NCBI RefSeq assembly: GCF_014192015.1
Contig: NZ_JACHXJ010000001.1
Span: 1,860,001-1,924,000 of the forward strand
Source: Paenibacillus rhizosphaerae
Lineage (GTDB): Bacteria > Bacillota > Bacilli > Paenibacillales > Paenibacillaceae
Direction of reading: 5' to 3'
Length of the DNA: 64,000 nt
The notes beneath the pieces were generated by a model. It ran no database searches, was not told where the DNA came from, and saw nothing but the letters and a program-made list of their open reading frames with translations. A program made the translations under genes and the position numbers. This document shows, in pieces, positions 34,373-44,266 of the stretch. The number at the start of each line of letters is the position of its first letter. The stretch's first letter is position 1.

Positions 34373-36154
34373 ATGCAGACTGCAAGGATCAATACATTTG
34401 GAAAAGTGGTCATCACTGTCTTTCTGCTTCTCATACCTGTTGTTTGTCTCTACAGCTACTCGAACTTAACGAGCGTAAGCGTTGTCAAGACGGAACTGGA
34501 GAAAGCAAGCCTTAGCCAGCTTAGTCAGACGGTCCGACAGATGGATGAAACCATCAATCAGCTGTTTCTGTTTACGTTTACATTAAGCCGTGATCCCAGC
34601 ATAACTGATTTTGCAGATATACACTTAAACAGCGGCGACATATATGACAATCTTGAGTTACAGCAGAAAATCGCCGAGAAACTGACACTTCAAAGTGCGA
34701 TGAGCAAATGGCAGAATCAATTGGTTGTATATTCGGCCATTTCGCATCAATTGATTACATCCAGCATGCCGACCATTAAGGTAGACAAGTTATTTGCGGA
34801 CCATACGCTGAATGCAACCTGGAGATACCGGGTAAGTCCGGCCGTACTCAACAGCAAAGCATCGGATCCAGATGCGGATTACTTCGTCAGGGATAATGTT
34901 GAGCCATTCTCTGCGTTGTTTCAACCTGACCGTTCCAAGCTGATCATCGAAGTGATGTTTCCCGCCCATAACATCAGCAACGAATTGGACCTATATAAGA
35001 GAGGCGGCAAAGGAGATCCATTTCTGTATTCTCCGGGGCATCAATCGATTATGAATCATACCGCGAACGTTCCCTTAATTAAGGAATTGACAGGACAACT
35101 GGAACCAGACCGACTCAAGGATCATGGCAGCTTTGTCGTTGATTTATATGGGGAAGGTTTCCTAGTGAATGTGGTCAAATCTGAAAGTCTGGGCTGGTAC
35201 ATGATTGATTATTTACCGCTTGAACAAATTCTCGCCCCGATTACGACGAGTCGTAATCTGTTTTACTTGAGCATGGTACTTCTGCTGTTTACTGGAATTC
35301 TCGCTTCATTTCTCATCTATCGTCATGTACAGAGGCCCATCCTAACACTGATTCGCAAAGTCAGGCGGTTAGCCGGCGGTGATTATTCAACACGAATTTC
35401 CAAACGGGCCGGAAACGAATTTGATTATCTGTTTGATCAATTCAACGATATGGCCATGAAAATACAGGAGCTGGTTGAAAATGTGCTGCAGGAAAAAATT
35501 CGTTCCCGAGATGCGATTCTGAAACAGCTTCAATCTCAGATCAATCCTCATTTTCTATATAACTGTCTATACTTTATTGTTGGAATGACGAAGCTTGGGG
35601 AGAAAGAGGCGGTTATTGCTATGGCAAATAATTTAGGGGATTATTACAAATATTCCACACGCGTGGACAATCCAATGGCGACTGTTGCTGAAGAGGTAGA
35701 GTTAGTCGACCATTACCTTAGTATTCAGAATTTACGGATGCAGCGGATTGATTATGAAATCGACATTCCGCCAAGGATGATGGACATTCCGATCCCGCGT
35801 CTACTGCTTCAGCCAATTGTTGAAAATGCAATTATTCATGGTTTTGAGGAGAAGCAGGAAGCTCATTATCTCTGGATCGTAGGCGAATATTCGGGAGAAG
35901 ATTACCAAATTACGGTTGAGGATGATGGGCCGGGTATGGAGCCTGAGGCGCTTGCGCGCTTGCAGAACGTTCTGAAGCAGCATGCAGGGGATGAGATAGG
36001 TACTGGACTTCTCAATGTACATCGAAGACTGCATTATAATTTCGGCGGGACGGCAGGGATTGAGGTAGTGGCTTCTAATGCAGGGGGACTCCAAGTAACG
36101 ATGAGATGGAAGTGCAAAAATGAAGCAGAAAAACTACAAGGAGACCAGGATTAG
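34373..36154 (+). CDS. YesM-type sensor histidine kinase
   Basis: The 593-aa protein has a first helix (about 13-33), an extracellular sensor region (about 34-300), a second helix (about 303-325), a HAMP domain (about 326-378) and a His_kinase region. The phospho-acceptor block QINPHFLYN (His near residue 394) and an ATP-binding part with DDGPGM follow. It should sense an extracellular sugar or its binding protein. ATG 34373 is preceded by TTGGAGGG; the longer in-frame start lacks a site. The response regulator begins two bases after the stop. Confidence 0.92.
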   Translation: MQTARINTFGKVVITVFLLLIPVVCLYSYSNLTSVSVVKTELEKASLSQLSQTVRQMDETINQLFLFTFTLSRDPSITDFADIHLNSGDIYDNLELQQKIAEKLTLQSAMSKWQNQLVVYSAISHQLITSSMPTIKVDKLFADHTLNATWRYRVSPAVLNSKASDPDADYFVRDNVEPFSALFQPDRSKLIIEVMFPAHNISNELDLYKRGGKGDPFLYSPGHQSIMNHTANVPLIKELTGQLEPDRLKDHGSFVVDLYGEGFLVNVVKSESLGWYMIDYLPLEQILAPITTSRNLFYLSMVLLLFTGILASFLIYRHVQRPILTLIRKVRRLAGGDYSTRISKRAGNEFDYLFDQFNDMAMKIQELVENVLQEKIRSRDAILKQLQSQINPHFLYNCLYFIVGMTKLGEKEAVIAMANNLGDYYKYSTRVDNPMATVAEEVELVDHYLSIQNLRMQRIDYEIDIPPRMMDIPIPRLLLQPIVENAIIHGFEEKQEAHYLWIVGEYSGEDYQITVEDDGPGMEPEALARLQNVLKQHAGDEIGTGLLNVHRRLHYNFGGTAGIEVVASNAGGLQVTMRWKCKNEAEKLQGDQD

Positions 36155-36155
36155 A

Positions 36156-37823
36156 ATGTTGAACTTACAAATGCTTGTCGTAGATGATGAGAACTATGTC
36201 GTTGAAAGTATTGCCGACACGATCTCATGGTTTGAGTTAGGCATTGATACGGTACACAAGGCATATTCCGGGGCTGAAGCACTGGAGATCATGTCTCTAT
36301 ATTCGATCGATATTGTCATTGCCGATATCCGGATGCCTGGAATGTCTGGTCTTGAGCTCATTGACAATATACGGTCCACTTGGAAGCAAGTAAAGTGCAT
36401 CTTACTTTCTGGCCACTCTGAATTCGAATATGCCAGAAGGGCTATTACCCTATCCACATTTGATTATTTATTGAAGCCCGTTAAAGACGAGGTGCTCATT
36501 AAGACCGTGCGTAATGCAATAGAGGCGCTGAATTTGGAATGGGAGCAAATCACTAAGCATGCACGTTCAAGCTATCTGATTAAGGAAAACATGCCCTCTT
36601 TGCAAGCCCGGTTGCTCGGTGATTTGCTGCTGGGACGGAAGATTCGAAGCGAAGTTCTTAAAGATAGATTGACGATGTTTGAGCTCTCATTTGATATGGG
36701 CGATGCATGCTGTTTGCTGCTTATTCGGATGGAAGACGAATTTTTGTCTGTGGATTCACACAGTCTTGCGCTTTTGGAATATGCAGTCACAAATATAGCT
36801 GATGAGATTTTTAACGATGTCTGCCGAATATGGCACTGTAAAGACAGCTTTGAACACATAGCGGTGCTTATTCGGTTAAATAGAGAGAAGGAGGAGGAAT
36901 ACGAACGGTTAGGCAAGGATGAGGAGTGGCGCAGGCAGCTAATCGAACGGCTCACGATTCGTTTGCAGGGTAGCATTCGTAATTTTCTGAAAGGCAAGGT
37001 AACGATTCTGATCAGTGGCTGGGGAAAATTTCCCGATGATCTTCGCTCCACTTATTTGAAATCGTTAACTACGCTTCGTAAAAGAGCGGGAGGGGATAAA
37101 GATTATATTATTCGGGAAGACGCCTCCCTTTACCCGGAGCCGTTAGAGAATATGGATTCCAAGTCAAGGCAGCTGCAAAGCCTATATGAACCGCCAACCT
37201 TGCAGCAACTACTTGATACCGGGCGGTGGAACGAAGCGAGGAGGAAATTGGAAGATGTGTGCAAGGAACTTGCCGAGCAGTGGCCAGGCTCACTCGATCA
37301 TATATCGGAAGCTTACCTTTCGATAGCAGGGTCCTTTTCTTATATCATCCATCGCAATAACCGTCAGCCATCGGAAGTTTTAGAGAAAGGCAACGATATT
37401 TTTTGCTCGCCTTATTCCATTCGATCCGCTTCGCAGCTTCGCGAGTGGGCACTGGAAATCTTAAAGGTTATCGAAAACGACATGGAAAAAGAGGTGCGCT
37501 ACTCGCGTGCACATATTGTAAAAAAAGCTCAGCAATTCATCGAGGACAATCTATCCAGTAATATATCCCTTAAAGCTGTGGCCGATCACGTGCATGTGCA
37601 TTACACTCATCTATGTAAAATATATAAACTGGAAACAGGTGAGAATCTTAGTGACTATCTATATCGTTTGAGAATGGAGTGGGCTGTTTATTTTCTGAAG
37701 AACAGTGAGGACAAAATCTATGAAATTGGTGCAAAACTGGGATACCAAAACATTCCCTACTTCATCAAAGTATTCAAGCAACATTACGGAATGACTCCAC
37801 AGGAGTATCGAGAGCTGGAATAG
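36156..37823 (+). CDS. YesN-type response regulator with AraC DNA-binding domain
   Basis: The 555-aa protein has an N-terminal receiver domain (about 4-125; phospho-acceptor Asp in IVIADIRMPGMSG). A central linker (about 140-440) follows, and then a C-terminal AraC domain (about 455-553; ISLKAVADHVHVHYTHLCKI and IGAKLGYQNIPYFIKVFK). It is the cognate regulator of the preceding kinase, with translational coupling. It likely activates the divergent permease operon and neighbouring hydrolase genes. AAGGAGACC precedes ATG 36156. Confidence 0.92.
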   Translation: MLNLQMLVVDDENYVVESIADTISWFELGIDTVHKAYSGAEALEIMSLYSIDIVIADIRMPGMSGLELIDNIRSTWKQVKCILLSGHSEFEYARRAITLSTFDYLLKPVKDEVLIKTVRNAIEALNLEWEQITKHARSSYLIKENMPSLQARLLGDLLLGRKIRSEVLKDRLTMFELSFDMGDACCLLLIRMEDEFLSVDSHSLALLEYAVTNIADEIFNDVCRIWHCKDSFEHIAVLIRLNREKEEEYERLGKDEEWRRQLIERLTIRLQGSIRNFLKGKVTILISGWGKFPDDLRSTYLKSLTTLRKRAGGDKDYIIREDASLYPEPLENMDSKSRQLQSLYEPPTLQQLLDTGRWNEARRKLEDVCKELAEQWPGSLDHISEAYLSIAGSFSYIIHRNNRQPSEVLEKGNDIFCSPYSIRSASQLREWALEILKVIENDMEKEVRYSRAHIVKKAQQFIEDNLSSNISLKAVADHVHVHYTHLCKIYKLETGENLSDYLYRLRMEWAVYFLKNSEDKIYEIGAKLGYQNIPYFIKVFKQHYGMTPQEYRELE

Positions 37824-38144
37824 GTCCCCAGATCGAAATGAATAGTATTATTCTCTTGGTTGGAATCGTGGGTCCATTGAGGAGAACGACCCCCAAGGAG
37901 CGGCCCGTGTGTTGATCGCTTGGAATCAAGTACTAAACTTAGGTACGATAGATCGTTTGCGCCGGATATTCTCCGAGCAATTAAGCCAAATGGGGAATGA
38001 TTGTTGAATTATATGATGTTAAAAGTGAGTGATATATCCACAATTTTTACTCTTTTATCCATGGACCTTAGTTGCTATATCAAGAACAATATAGAGAGAA
38101 TTCATAAAAAATAGAAAAATCGTTCTTGAAGAAAGGAGCAATCT
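37824..38144. other. Non-coding gap with a weak box A-like sequence
   Basis: The 320-bp gap holds AATGGGGAATGATTGTTGAA at 37989-38008, which resembles a diverged type A box, far outside the array. No credible coding frame was seen. A promoter for the GH5-like gene is expected here. Confidence 0.35.
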
Positions 38145-39167
38145 ATGCCAATGGGCAAGTGGAGTGAGGACAAAGCTTGGAAATGGCTGAATCGTATTGG
38201 TGAAATTCGGGGATTTAATTATGTGCCAAGAAATGCAGTCAATTCCACGGAAATGTGGCAAGCGGAGACGTTCGAAGAAAAGATCATGGATCAAGAACTC
38301 TCTTGGGCAAAGCAGTACGGTTTAAACGGGGCTAGGGTATTTCTGCCATATGCGGTATGGAGGCAAGACCCTGATGGATTTAAGGTAAGATTTGATCGGT
38401 TTTTGGAAATAGCCGCTCAGCATAATATCCGTATCATGCCGGTTTTATTCGACGATTGTGCTTTTTCAGGCAAACAGCCGTATTTAGGAAAACAATCTGC
38501 CCCGATCCCAGGGGTACACAACAGCGGGTGGACACCGAGTCCGGGGGTTGAACTGGCAGATACCCAAACAAGGTGGCCGGAACTTCGCGAATATGTGGAC
38601 GATTTGCTTCTTACTTTTTCTGACGATCATCGAATCTTAATATGGGATCTGTATAATGAGCCTGGCAACTCTGAAAGGGGAGAGCGAAGCCTTCCGCTGG
38701 TGGAAGCTAGCTTTGAATGGGCACGTGAGTTGGAAGTGTCGCAACCGCTGACGGTTGGTGCCTGGATTGACTTCCAAGGATCGATGTCGAAGCGACTGTA
38801 CGAATTGTCAGATATTATTACCTTCCATTACTATGGTGATCCCGGGAGTGAGGAAGGGAGCACTACGTTGCATTCTTGTTTATCCTACGGCCGTCCGGTT
38901 TTATGTACGGAATGGCTTAAGCGTCAGGATAACAATCGGTTTGAGAACATGTTGCCATTATTCAGGGAGCACCGGATCGGTTCCTATTTCTGGGGACTCG
39001 TTGCCGGTAAGACGCAAACCTACATGCATTGGGGATCAGAAGAGGGCGCTGCAATACCAGCCATCTGGCAGCACGATCTGCTGCGATCGGACGGAACACC
39101 CTACGATGAAAGAGAGGCAGAATTTCTTCAGAAATTTTCCACTGCAGATTCTGAAATGAAGTTCTGA
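38145..39167 (+). CDS. GH5-like (cellulase-family fold) glycoside hydrolase, cytoplasmic
   Basis: The 340-aa protein is a single (beta/alpha)8 domain without signal peptide. The acid/base glutamate is in LIWDLYNEPGNSE (about residue 172) and the nucleophile in RPVLCTEWL (about residue 253), the spacing of clan GH-A enzymes. FNYVPRNAVN near residue 25 supports a GH5-type enzyme, often annotated as 1,4-beta-xylanase. It probably cleaves imported oligosaccharides in the cytoplasm. GAAAGGAG lies before the ATG. It is downstream of the YesMN pair on the same strand. Confidence 0.8.
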   Translation: MPMGKWSEDKAWKWLNRIGEIRGFNYVPRNAVNSTEMWQAETFEEKIMDQELSWAKQYGLNGARVFLPYAVWRQDPDGFKVRFDRFLEIAAQHNIRIMPVLFDDCAFSGKQPYLGKQSAPIPGVHNSGWTPSPGVELADTQTRWPELREYVDDLLLTFSDDHRILIWDLYNEPGNSERGERSLPLVEASFEWARELEVSQPLTVGAWIDFQGSMSKRLYELSDIITFHYYGDPGSEEGSTTLHSCLSYGRPVLCTEWLKRQDNNRFENMLPLFREHRIGSYFWGLVAGKTQTYMHWGSEEGAAIPAIWQHDLLRSDGTPYDEREAEFLQKFSTADSEMKF

Positions 39168-39181
39168 ACTGGAATCTACGC

Positions 39182-39391
39182 ATGGACATGGAGGGTGTAA
39201 GCACGCTGCAAGAGCGGATTCATGAATCGAAGCTGCACAGGTTATGCTGGTGTTTGAGGCAATTACCTGAATATGGCCTGTTGCCAGCCCATACTTTATC
39301 CATTCAAGAACGGGCACAGTTTTTTAGAATGCATAGGGCACTTATTGAGAAAAAAAAGAGCGAACAGGTATTGAAGTCTAAATACACCTGA
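39182..39391 (+). CDS. Small hypothetical protein
   Basis: A 69-codon frame follows the GH5-like gene by 14 nt and encodes a basic, probably helical product (LPEYGLLPAHTLSIQERAQF). The ribosome site is weak for the ATG at 39182; a GTG at 39197 after GGAGG is an alternative. No family was recognised, so it may not be translated. Confidence 0.35.
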   Translation: MDMEGVSTLQERIHESKLHRLCWCLRQLPEYGLLPAHTLSIQERAQFFRMHRALIEKKKSEQVLKSKYT

Positions 39392-39441
39392 GTTTCACAT
39401 AGAGAAATATGAAGATCATTTGGATATTAAATATAATGAAC

Positions 39442-39480
39442 GATGGCGGTATCAGATCTTTATACTGTGCCGCCATTATT
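39442..39480. terminator. Terminator between convergent genes
   Basis: ATGGCGGTA (39443-39451) pairs with TGCCGCCAT (39468-39476), followed by TATTATTAT. It may serve both the GH5-like cluster and the AraC gene from the other side. Confidence 0.6.
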
Positions 39481-39589
39481 ATTATCTGACCTGAATATCA
39501 AAAGAACAGCGGACCGTAACTATTAAAAAGTGAGGCAACTGGTTTACGGTATCCACAAAATAGAAATTCTATTTCTCCGGATTGGTCAT

Positions 39590-40495
39590 TTACAGTCGTT
39601 GCGATAATTTGCGGAATTGCAGCGGGGAGAGCCCCTCCCACTTTCGAAAAATGCGGCTAAAGTAGTGCATATCGTTATAGCCAATGACGGAGGCAACCTC
39701 CTCAATGCTGAGTGTTGTTTCGCGGAGCAGCTGTTTGGCCTGCTTATGGCGTAGTGTCTGTAAATATCGATTTGGACCTATACCCATCCGAGCTTTGAAT
39801 AACCGGCTTAGATAATCCGTATGAACATTCAGATAGGAAGCCATTTCTTTCAGTGTCCATGGGTGAGCGCAATTCTTTTCCATCTCATGGACGAGCCTTC
39901 TTATGCTCGCCTCATATTTTTGGAAAATTCCTGTTCGTGACTGTTCCTCCGATGATCGTGCAAGAATTGTAAACATCTGCAGTAACATGCCACGACACGC
40001 CATCATATATCCAGCTTTTCGGTCATTCCATTCGGCGATAACCTCTTCCATCAGATGGATGATGCTAGGTGGTGTATCAATCCCCTCCGGTGGTAAGTCA
40101 AGAAGCGGTTGATTCTGAATCACAGGCATGGTGCAGAATGTCCTCTCCGAGTCGCAAGGCTCCTCGACAATAATATCAGAGTCGCTCCAAACAGAGAGAT
40201 CTCCGAAAAAATCAAAATGGATCCCGAAAAGCAGGACATTTGGCTTTGAAATCACTTCAACAGTATGCCATAGGAAAGAAGGAATAAGAAGAATCCGTCC
40301 GTTCTCTACAATAACTGTTTTATCTTGTAACGTTACACGAATCTTTCCTCGCACGACAAACAACAATTGAAAGTCATAGATCCGACGCGACCAATGGGTT
40401 CCGAAATCGCGTTCATGACGCTGTGCCCAGTGCACTGTCGGAGCTAGATCTTGGTAGGATGTCTGCCTGTAGAAACCGGCAAAACCTTGATTCAT
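39590..40495 (-). CDS. AraC-family regulator with cupin sensor domain
   Basis: The 301-aa protein has an N-terminal cupin-type AraC_binding domain (about 15-165; GTHWSRRIYDFQLLFVVRGK) and a C-terminal AraC domain (about 200-300; LKEMASYLNVHTDYLSRLFK). It is divergent from the PhyH-like gene and probably controls it and the GH43 genes. AAGGAG lies 10 nt before the ATG at 40495; longer in-frame starts have no site. Confidence 0.87.
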   Translation of the reverse strand: MNQGFAGFYRQTSYQDLAPTVHWAQRHERDFGTHWSRRIYDFQLLFVVRGKIRVTLQDKTVIVENGRILLIPSFLWHTVEVISKPNVLLFGIHFDFFGDLSVWSDSDIIVEEPCDSERTFCTMPVIQNQPLLDLPPEGIDTPPSIIHLMEEVIAEWNDRKAGYMMACRGMLLQMFTILARSSEEQSRTGIFQKYEASIRRLVHEMEKNCAHPWTLKEMASYLNVHTDYLSRLFKARMGIGPNRYLQTLRHKQAKQLLRETTLSIEEVASVIGYNDMHYFSRIFRKWEGLSPLQFRKLSQRL

Positions 40496-40710
40496 GGTGG
40501 AGTGTCTCCTTCGTTCAGAATAATCCAACTTTTGATGGAAGGTTAAATTTGATTTTGATGCTACCATTTATTCGTGTTGATGACAATGATATTTTATATC
40601 AAAGTTCAAGATATGATGTGATCGGAAAAGTCCACAAACCGTTCGTCATCTTCTAAATACAAGGGCATCAATGGATGGTAAGATCAACGTAAATTTAATG
40701 ACAAGGAGCC

Positions 40711-41544
40711 ATGAACATGAATGATACCATACTGCAAACAGAATTGAATACTGCTTATCCATTAAGCCAAAACCAGTTAGAACAATATGAGAAAGATGGG
40801 CACATTTTGCTCAAGGATCTGGCTAGTCCTTCGCTAATCAGCCATTATAGACCTCTGATCCAAGAAGAAGTAGGAAGATTGAATCGCGAAACGAGACCGC
40901 TTGAAGAGAGGGACACGTACGGAAAAGCCTTTTTACAGATCCAGAACCTATGGGAACACAGTGAGGCGGTTCGCCCATTCGTTCTTGCGAAACGGTTTGC
41001 ACAAGTGGCAGCAGAGCTGATGGGAGTGAGCGGAGTTCGTATGTACCATGATCAAGCTCTTTTTAAAGAGCCAGGCGGTGGACATACACCTTGGCACCAA
41101 GATCAAATCTACTGGCCTGTCGACACAAACAAGACAATTACACTTTGGATGCCGCTTGTTGATATCCCGGCTGAAGTGGGATCGATGACTTTCGTATCAG
41201 GTTCCCACGAGCGAGGGTATATCAGCAAGCTGGAAATCTCTGATTTATCTCATAAGACATTGACAGATTATATTGAAAAGGAAAACTTGCCGCAAGTGAA
41301 TTATGGTGGTATGAAAGCAGGTGACGCGACTTTCCATGCAGGATGGACGCTGCACAGTGCACCTGGAAATCCAACAGCAAATGTGCGGGAAGTCATGACG
41401 GTTATTTATGTGGCCGATGGTGTAAAAGTTCTGGAGCCGGACAGCAATGCAAGGCGCTCTGATCTCAAGAACTGGATGCCTGGTTTGAAACCGGGTGATT
41501 TGATTGACAGCCCACTCAATCCGTTGATTTACAGTAAGAATTGA
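40711..41544 (+). CDS. Phytanoyl-CoA dioxygenase (PhyH)-like Fe(II)/2-oxoglutarate oxygenase
   Basis: The 277-aa protein has the facial-triad HxD motif HTPWHQDQIYWP (about residues 127-138) and a distal His in DATFHAGWTLHSAPGN (about 208-225), as in PhyH-family oxygenases. It should hydroxylate a small molecule using O2 and 2-oxoglutarate. AAGGAG precedes the ATG. Neighbours are an AraC regulator and GH43 enzymes, an unusual setting; the substrate may be a carbohydrate decoration, but this is an inference. Confidence 0.85.
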   Translation: MNMNDTILQTELNTAYPLSQNQLEQYEKDGHILLKDLASPSLISHYRPLIQEEVGRLNRETRPLEERDTYGKAFLQIQNLWEHSEAVRPFVLAKRFAQVAAELMGVSGVRMYHDQALFKEPGGGHTPWHQDQIYWPVDTNKTITLWMPLVDIPAEVGSMTFVSGSHERGYISKLEISDLSHKTLTDYIEKENLPQVNYGGMKAGDATFHAGWTLHSAPGNPTANVREVMTVIYVADGVKVLEPDSNARRSDLKNWMPGLKPGDLIDSPLNPLIYSKN

Positions 41545-41656
41545 TGTGTCTTTCATATAGATTGGATCAAAGAAAATCAAGCTCTAACACGGAGGGGTGT
41601 TCCGTGGGTCAAGAAATGTAATCGCGACACTTCAGTATCTATATCATTGATAGTAA

Positions 41657-41693
41657 GGGATGCCGTGACGATTGAACTCGTGAGGGGCATCCC
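41657..41693 (+). terminator. Hairpin after the PhyH-like gene
   Basis: GGGATGCC pairs with GGCATCCC around a 21-nt loop, 113 nt after the stop. No long T-run follows, so it may be a weak terminator. Confidence 0.45.
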
Positions 41694-41760
41694 ATAGTCC
41701 TATAATTTGAACACTGTTAAAGAGGGTATGGCATTATAAGATGGGTGGGGGGGCAGCAAA

Positions 41761-43299
41761 ATGGAAACGAATACATTTTTTAAACCGGGCCAAATTTGGC
41801 CCGACCTGGAAGGCAATCCGATTCGTTCGCACGGTGGCGGTATCCTGAAAGACAATGGCGCGTACTATTGGTTTGGCGAAAAAAGGGACGGATTTATTAC
41901 CTTCCCGGGTATCAGTTGTTACCGCTCTACCGACTTGCTAAACTGGGAGCGTTTGGATGACGCGCTAAAGCCGGTAGAAGAAGATGGGCATGATCTTCAC
42001 CCGAATAGGATCGTTGAACGGCCGAAGGTGATCCGGAATCCAAGGACCGGACAATATGTGATGTGGATGCATATTGAGAATAAAGATTATAGTCTCGCTC
42101 ATGCCGGGGTCGCGGTTAGTGATCGGCCGGAAGGTCCGTACCAGTATATTAGCAGTTGTCGACCTAATGATGAGGAGAGCCGAGATATGACGCTCTATCA
42201 GGACGATGACGGGTCGGCGTATCTAATACACGCCTCTGAGAATAACCAGACTCTGCATATCAATTTACTGTCCGATGATTACCTGTCAATGGAAGGCAAA
42301 TGGACGCAGGCGTGTGAGGGGCTGTACCGAGAAGCGCCGGCGGTCTTTAAGCACCGTGACACCTACTATTTGATAGCCTCAGGATGTACGGGTTTCAGTC
42401 CTAATGCTTCCTATTATGCGGTTGCTGATTCGATGTTAGGGGAGTGGAAAATTCAGGGGTCGATTGCTAGAGGAACCGGAGCTGCAAATACATTTTATTC
42501 ACAACCGACATTTGCGCTTCCTGTTGAAGATAAAAATATTGTGATTTTAATGGGAGACCGGTGGCGCTTTCCAAATTTATCGGACACTCGTCATGTATGG
42601 CTTCCCATGATATTCGAGGAGAACGGCCTTGCGATCGAATGGTTCGATGAATGGAACTTTGAAGAGCGAACTCCTGGCGTTTATGTGGATAAGGCGGAAG
42701 GTCCCATAAAACCTGTAAATTACTTCTGCGCTGCCCAAAAAAATGATGAAACTGATCAGTTTATGCTAGATCAGGGAGATACTGATGAATTAAAGGTTGT
42801 TGCTTCTCTTGGCTGGAGTGAGAATAGTCTTCAGGTCAACCTGCGATTGGAAGGGGAACCGCTGCATTTATATAATTCTAAAGAGCGTATATGGGAACAG
42901 GACCACATTTGGATCAGCATTGGCCATTTTCAGTTCAGCTTCGCGCTGCTTCAGGACGGCAGTTGTTATGCCGTACCCGGTACGCATCTTGATCAACTTG
43001 GAATGGGAACATTCTTCTCAAGCGAGGCCACCAAGCATATGTGCGGTCATTGGTTGCATACCGAAGGTGGTTTTCAGGTTGTATTATCAATTGGCCGCCA
43101 AGCAGCGCCTCTGCCTGAACTTTCAACGGGTACAGAGTTACCAGTGTCCATCGCTGTAGTTCGTCATACCGTTTCTCATAACAAAAAAGCTAGAGTTTTT
43201 GCACCGGCGGGATGGGTTTGGGGAGACCCGAGAACGTACTTCAGGGCCGTGCTGCAGTATCATTCTAATACGAAGGAGTGTCTTTTATGTCGTCAGTAA
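41761..43299 (+). CDS. GH43-like enzyme (exo-beta-1,3-galactanase type) with CBM9-like C-terminal domain
   Basis: The 512-aa protein has a five-bladed-propeller GH43 domain (about 1-310). Segments GGGILKDNGAYYWFGEKRDG, CYRSTDLLNWERL, ERPKVIRNPRTGQYVMWMH and FYSQPTFAL resemble the GH43 galactan 1,3-beta-galactosidase group. The C-terminal ~190 residues resemble a CBM9/DOMON sugar-binding domain. There is no signal peptide. It overlaps the next GH43 gene by 13 bp, so the two are co-translated. A GTGGGGGG stretch precedes the ATG. The substrate assignment is tentative. Confidence 0.82.
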   Translation: METNTFFKPGQIWPDLEGNPIRSHGGGILKDNGAYYWFGEKRDGFITFPGISCYRSTDLLNWERLDDALKPVEEDGHDLHPNRIVERPKVIRNPRTGQYVMWMHIENKDYSLAHAGVAVSDRPEGPYQYISSCRPNDEESRDMTLYQDDDGSAYLIHASENNQTLHINLLSDDYLSMEGKWTQACEGLYREAPAVFKHRDTYYLIASGCTGFSPNASYYAVADSMLGEWKIQGSIARGTGAANTFYSQPTFALPVEDKNIVILMGDRWRFPNLSDTRHVWLPMIFEENGLAIEWFDEWNFEERTPGVYVDKAEGPIKPVNYFCAAQKNDETDQFMLDQGDTDELKVVASLGWSENSLQVNLRLEGEPLHLYNSKERIWEQDHIWISIGHFQFSFALLQDGSCYAVPGTHLDQLGMGTFFSSEATKHMCGHWLHTEGGFQVVLSIGRQAAPLPELSTGTELPVSIAVVRHTVSHNKKARVFAPAGWVWGDPRTYFRAVLQYHSNTKECLLCRQ

Positions 43300-44261
43300 A
43301 TATATCTAATCCGGTGTTCACGCCGGTGTTTGCAGATCCAACCGTCATCTACGAGTCTGGCGATGGACTGTATGCTTATGCAACCGCGGATGATCGAGGT
43401 GATGGTCGCGGGCAACGTCTGATTCCGATTTTGAAAACGGTAAACGGGAGTGATTGGGAGGACGTTGGCGACGCCTTCGAGACTAGACCAGCATGGATTC
43501 CGAAGGGAGCTGGAATCTGGGCACCGGATATTTCACGAAAACACGGAAAATATCTCCTCTTCTATTCGATTGCAGTTTGGGGCGACCATGAAATTCCGGC
43601 AATTGGTGTGGCTGTCTCCGATAAGCCGGAGGGTCCGTTCGTTGACAAAGGTCCTATCATTCGCAGTATGGATATTGGCGTATACAATTCGATTGACCCC
43701 ATGCATTTTATCGATGATGACGGTTCCTCGTATTTGATTTGGGGAAGTTTTAATGGAATTTACGGCATTCCGCTAAGCCAGGACGGTCTAAGCAAAATTG
43801 GGGAGAAGTTTCTGCTGGCTGGCGACGCTTATGAAGCCGCACATATCATTAAACGGGACGGTTACTACTACTTTTTCGGCTCACGGGGAACCTGCTGCGA
43901 CGGGGCACTAAGTACCTATCATGTGTGTGTAGGACGTTCTTCCAGCCTGTTTGGGCCTTATCATGATAAAGAAGGAAAGGAGCTAACACAGAATGGTGGA
44001 ACACTCGTTATCAAAGGCGAATTATCAGAACCTGTAGGGTCAAATGATATTGTTGGACCAGGACACCATTCGGTTTTTACCGATACAACAGGACAAGATT
44101 GGATGGTGTACCATGCCATTGAGGCCGTTCAGCCTTACCTGCCGAATGGTGCTCCGAGACGCCCTCTCTTCATGGATCCAATGATTTGGGAGGACGGATG
44201 GCCGTTTATTAAAGGATTCAGGCCGAATTTGCACGAACAGCCCGGTCCAGTACTGGACTAA
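43287..44261 (+). CDS. GH43 glycoside hydrolase (arabinanase/xylosidase-like)
   Basis: The 324-aa protein is a single GH43 propeller. The catalytic base Asp is in PVFADPTVIY (about residue 16), the transition-state Asp in NSIDPMHFIDDDGSSYLIW (about 134), and the acid Glu in DAYEAAHIIKRDG (about 183). It has no signal peptide. It likely acts on imported arabino- or xylo-oligosaccharides. GAAGGAG precedes the ATG at 43287. It is the second gene of a two-enzyme operon. Confidence 0.88.
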   Translation: MSSVNISNPVFTPVFADPTVIYESGDGLYAYATADDRGDGRGQRLIPILKTVNGSDWEDVGDAFETRPAWIPKGAGIWAPDISRKHGKYLLFYSIAVWGDHEIPAIGVAVSDKPEGPFVDKGPIIRSMDIGVYNSIDPMHFIDDDGSSYLIWGSFNGIYGIPLSQDGLSKIGEKFLLAGDAYEAAHIIKRDGYYYFFGSRGTCCDGALSTYHVCVGRSSSLFGPYHDKEGKELTQNGGTLVIKGELSEPVGSNDIVGPGHHSVFTDTTGQDWMVYHAIEAVQPYLPNGAPRRPLFMDPMIWEDGWPFIKGFRPNLHEQPGPVLD

Positions 44262-44266
44262 GCCTG

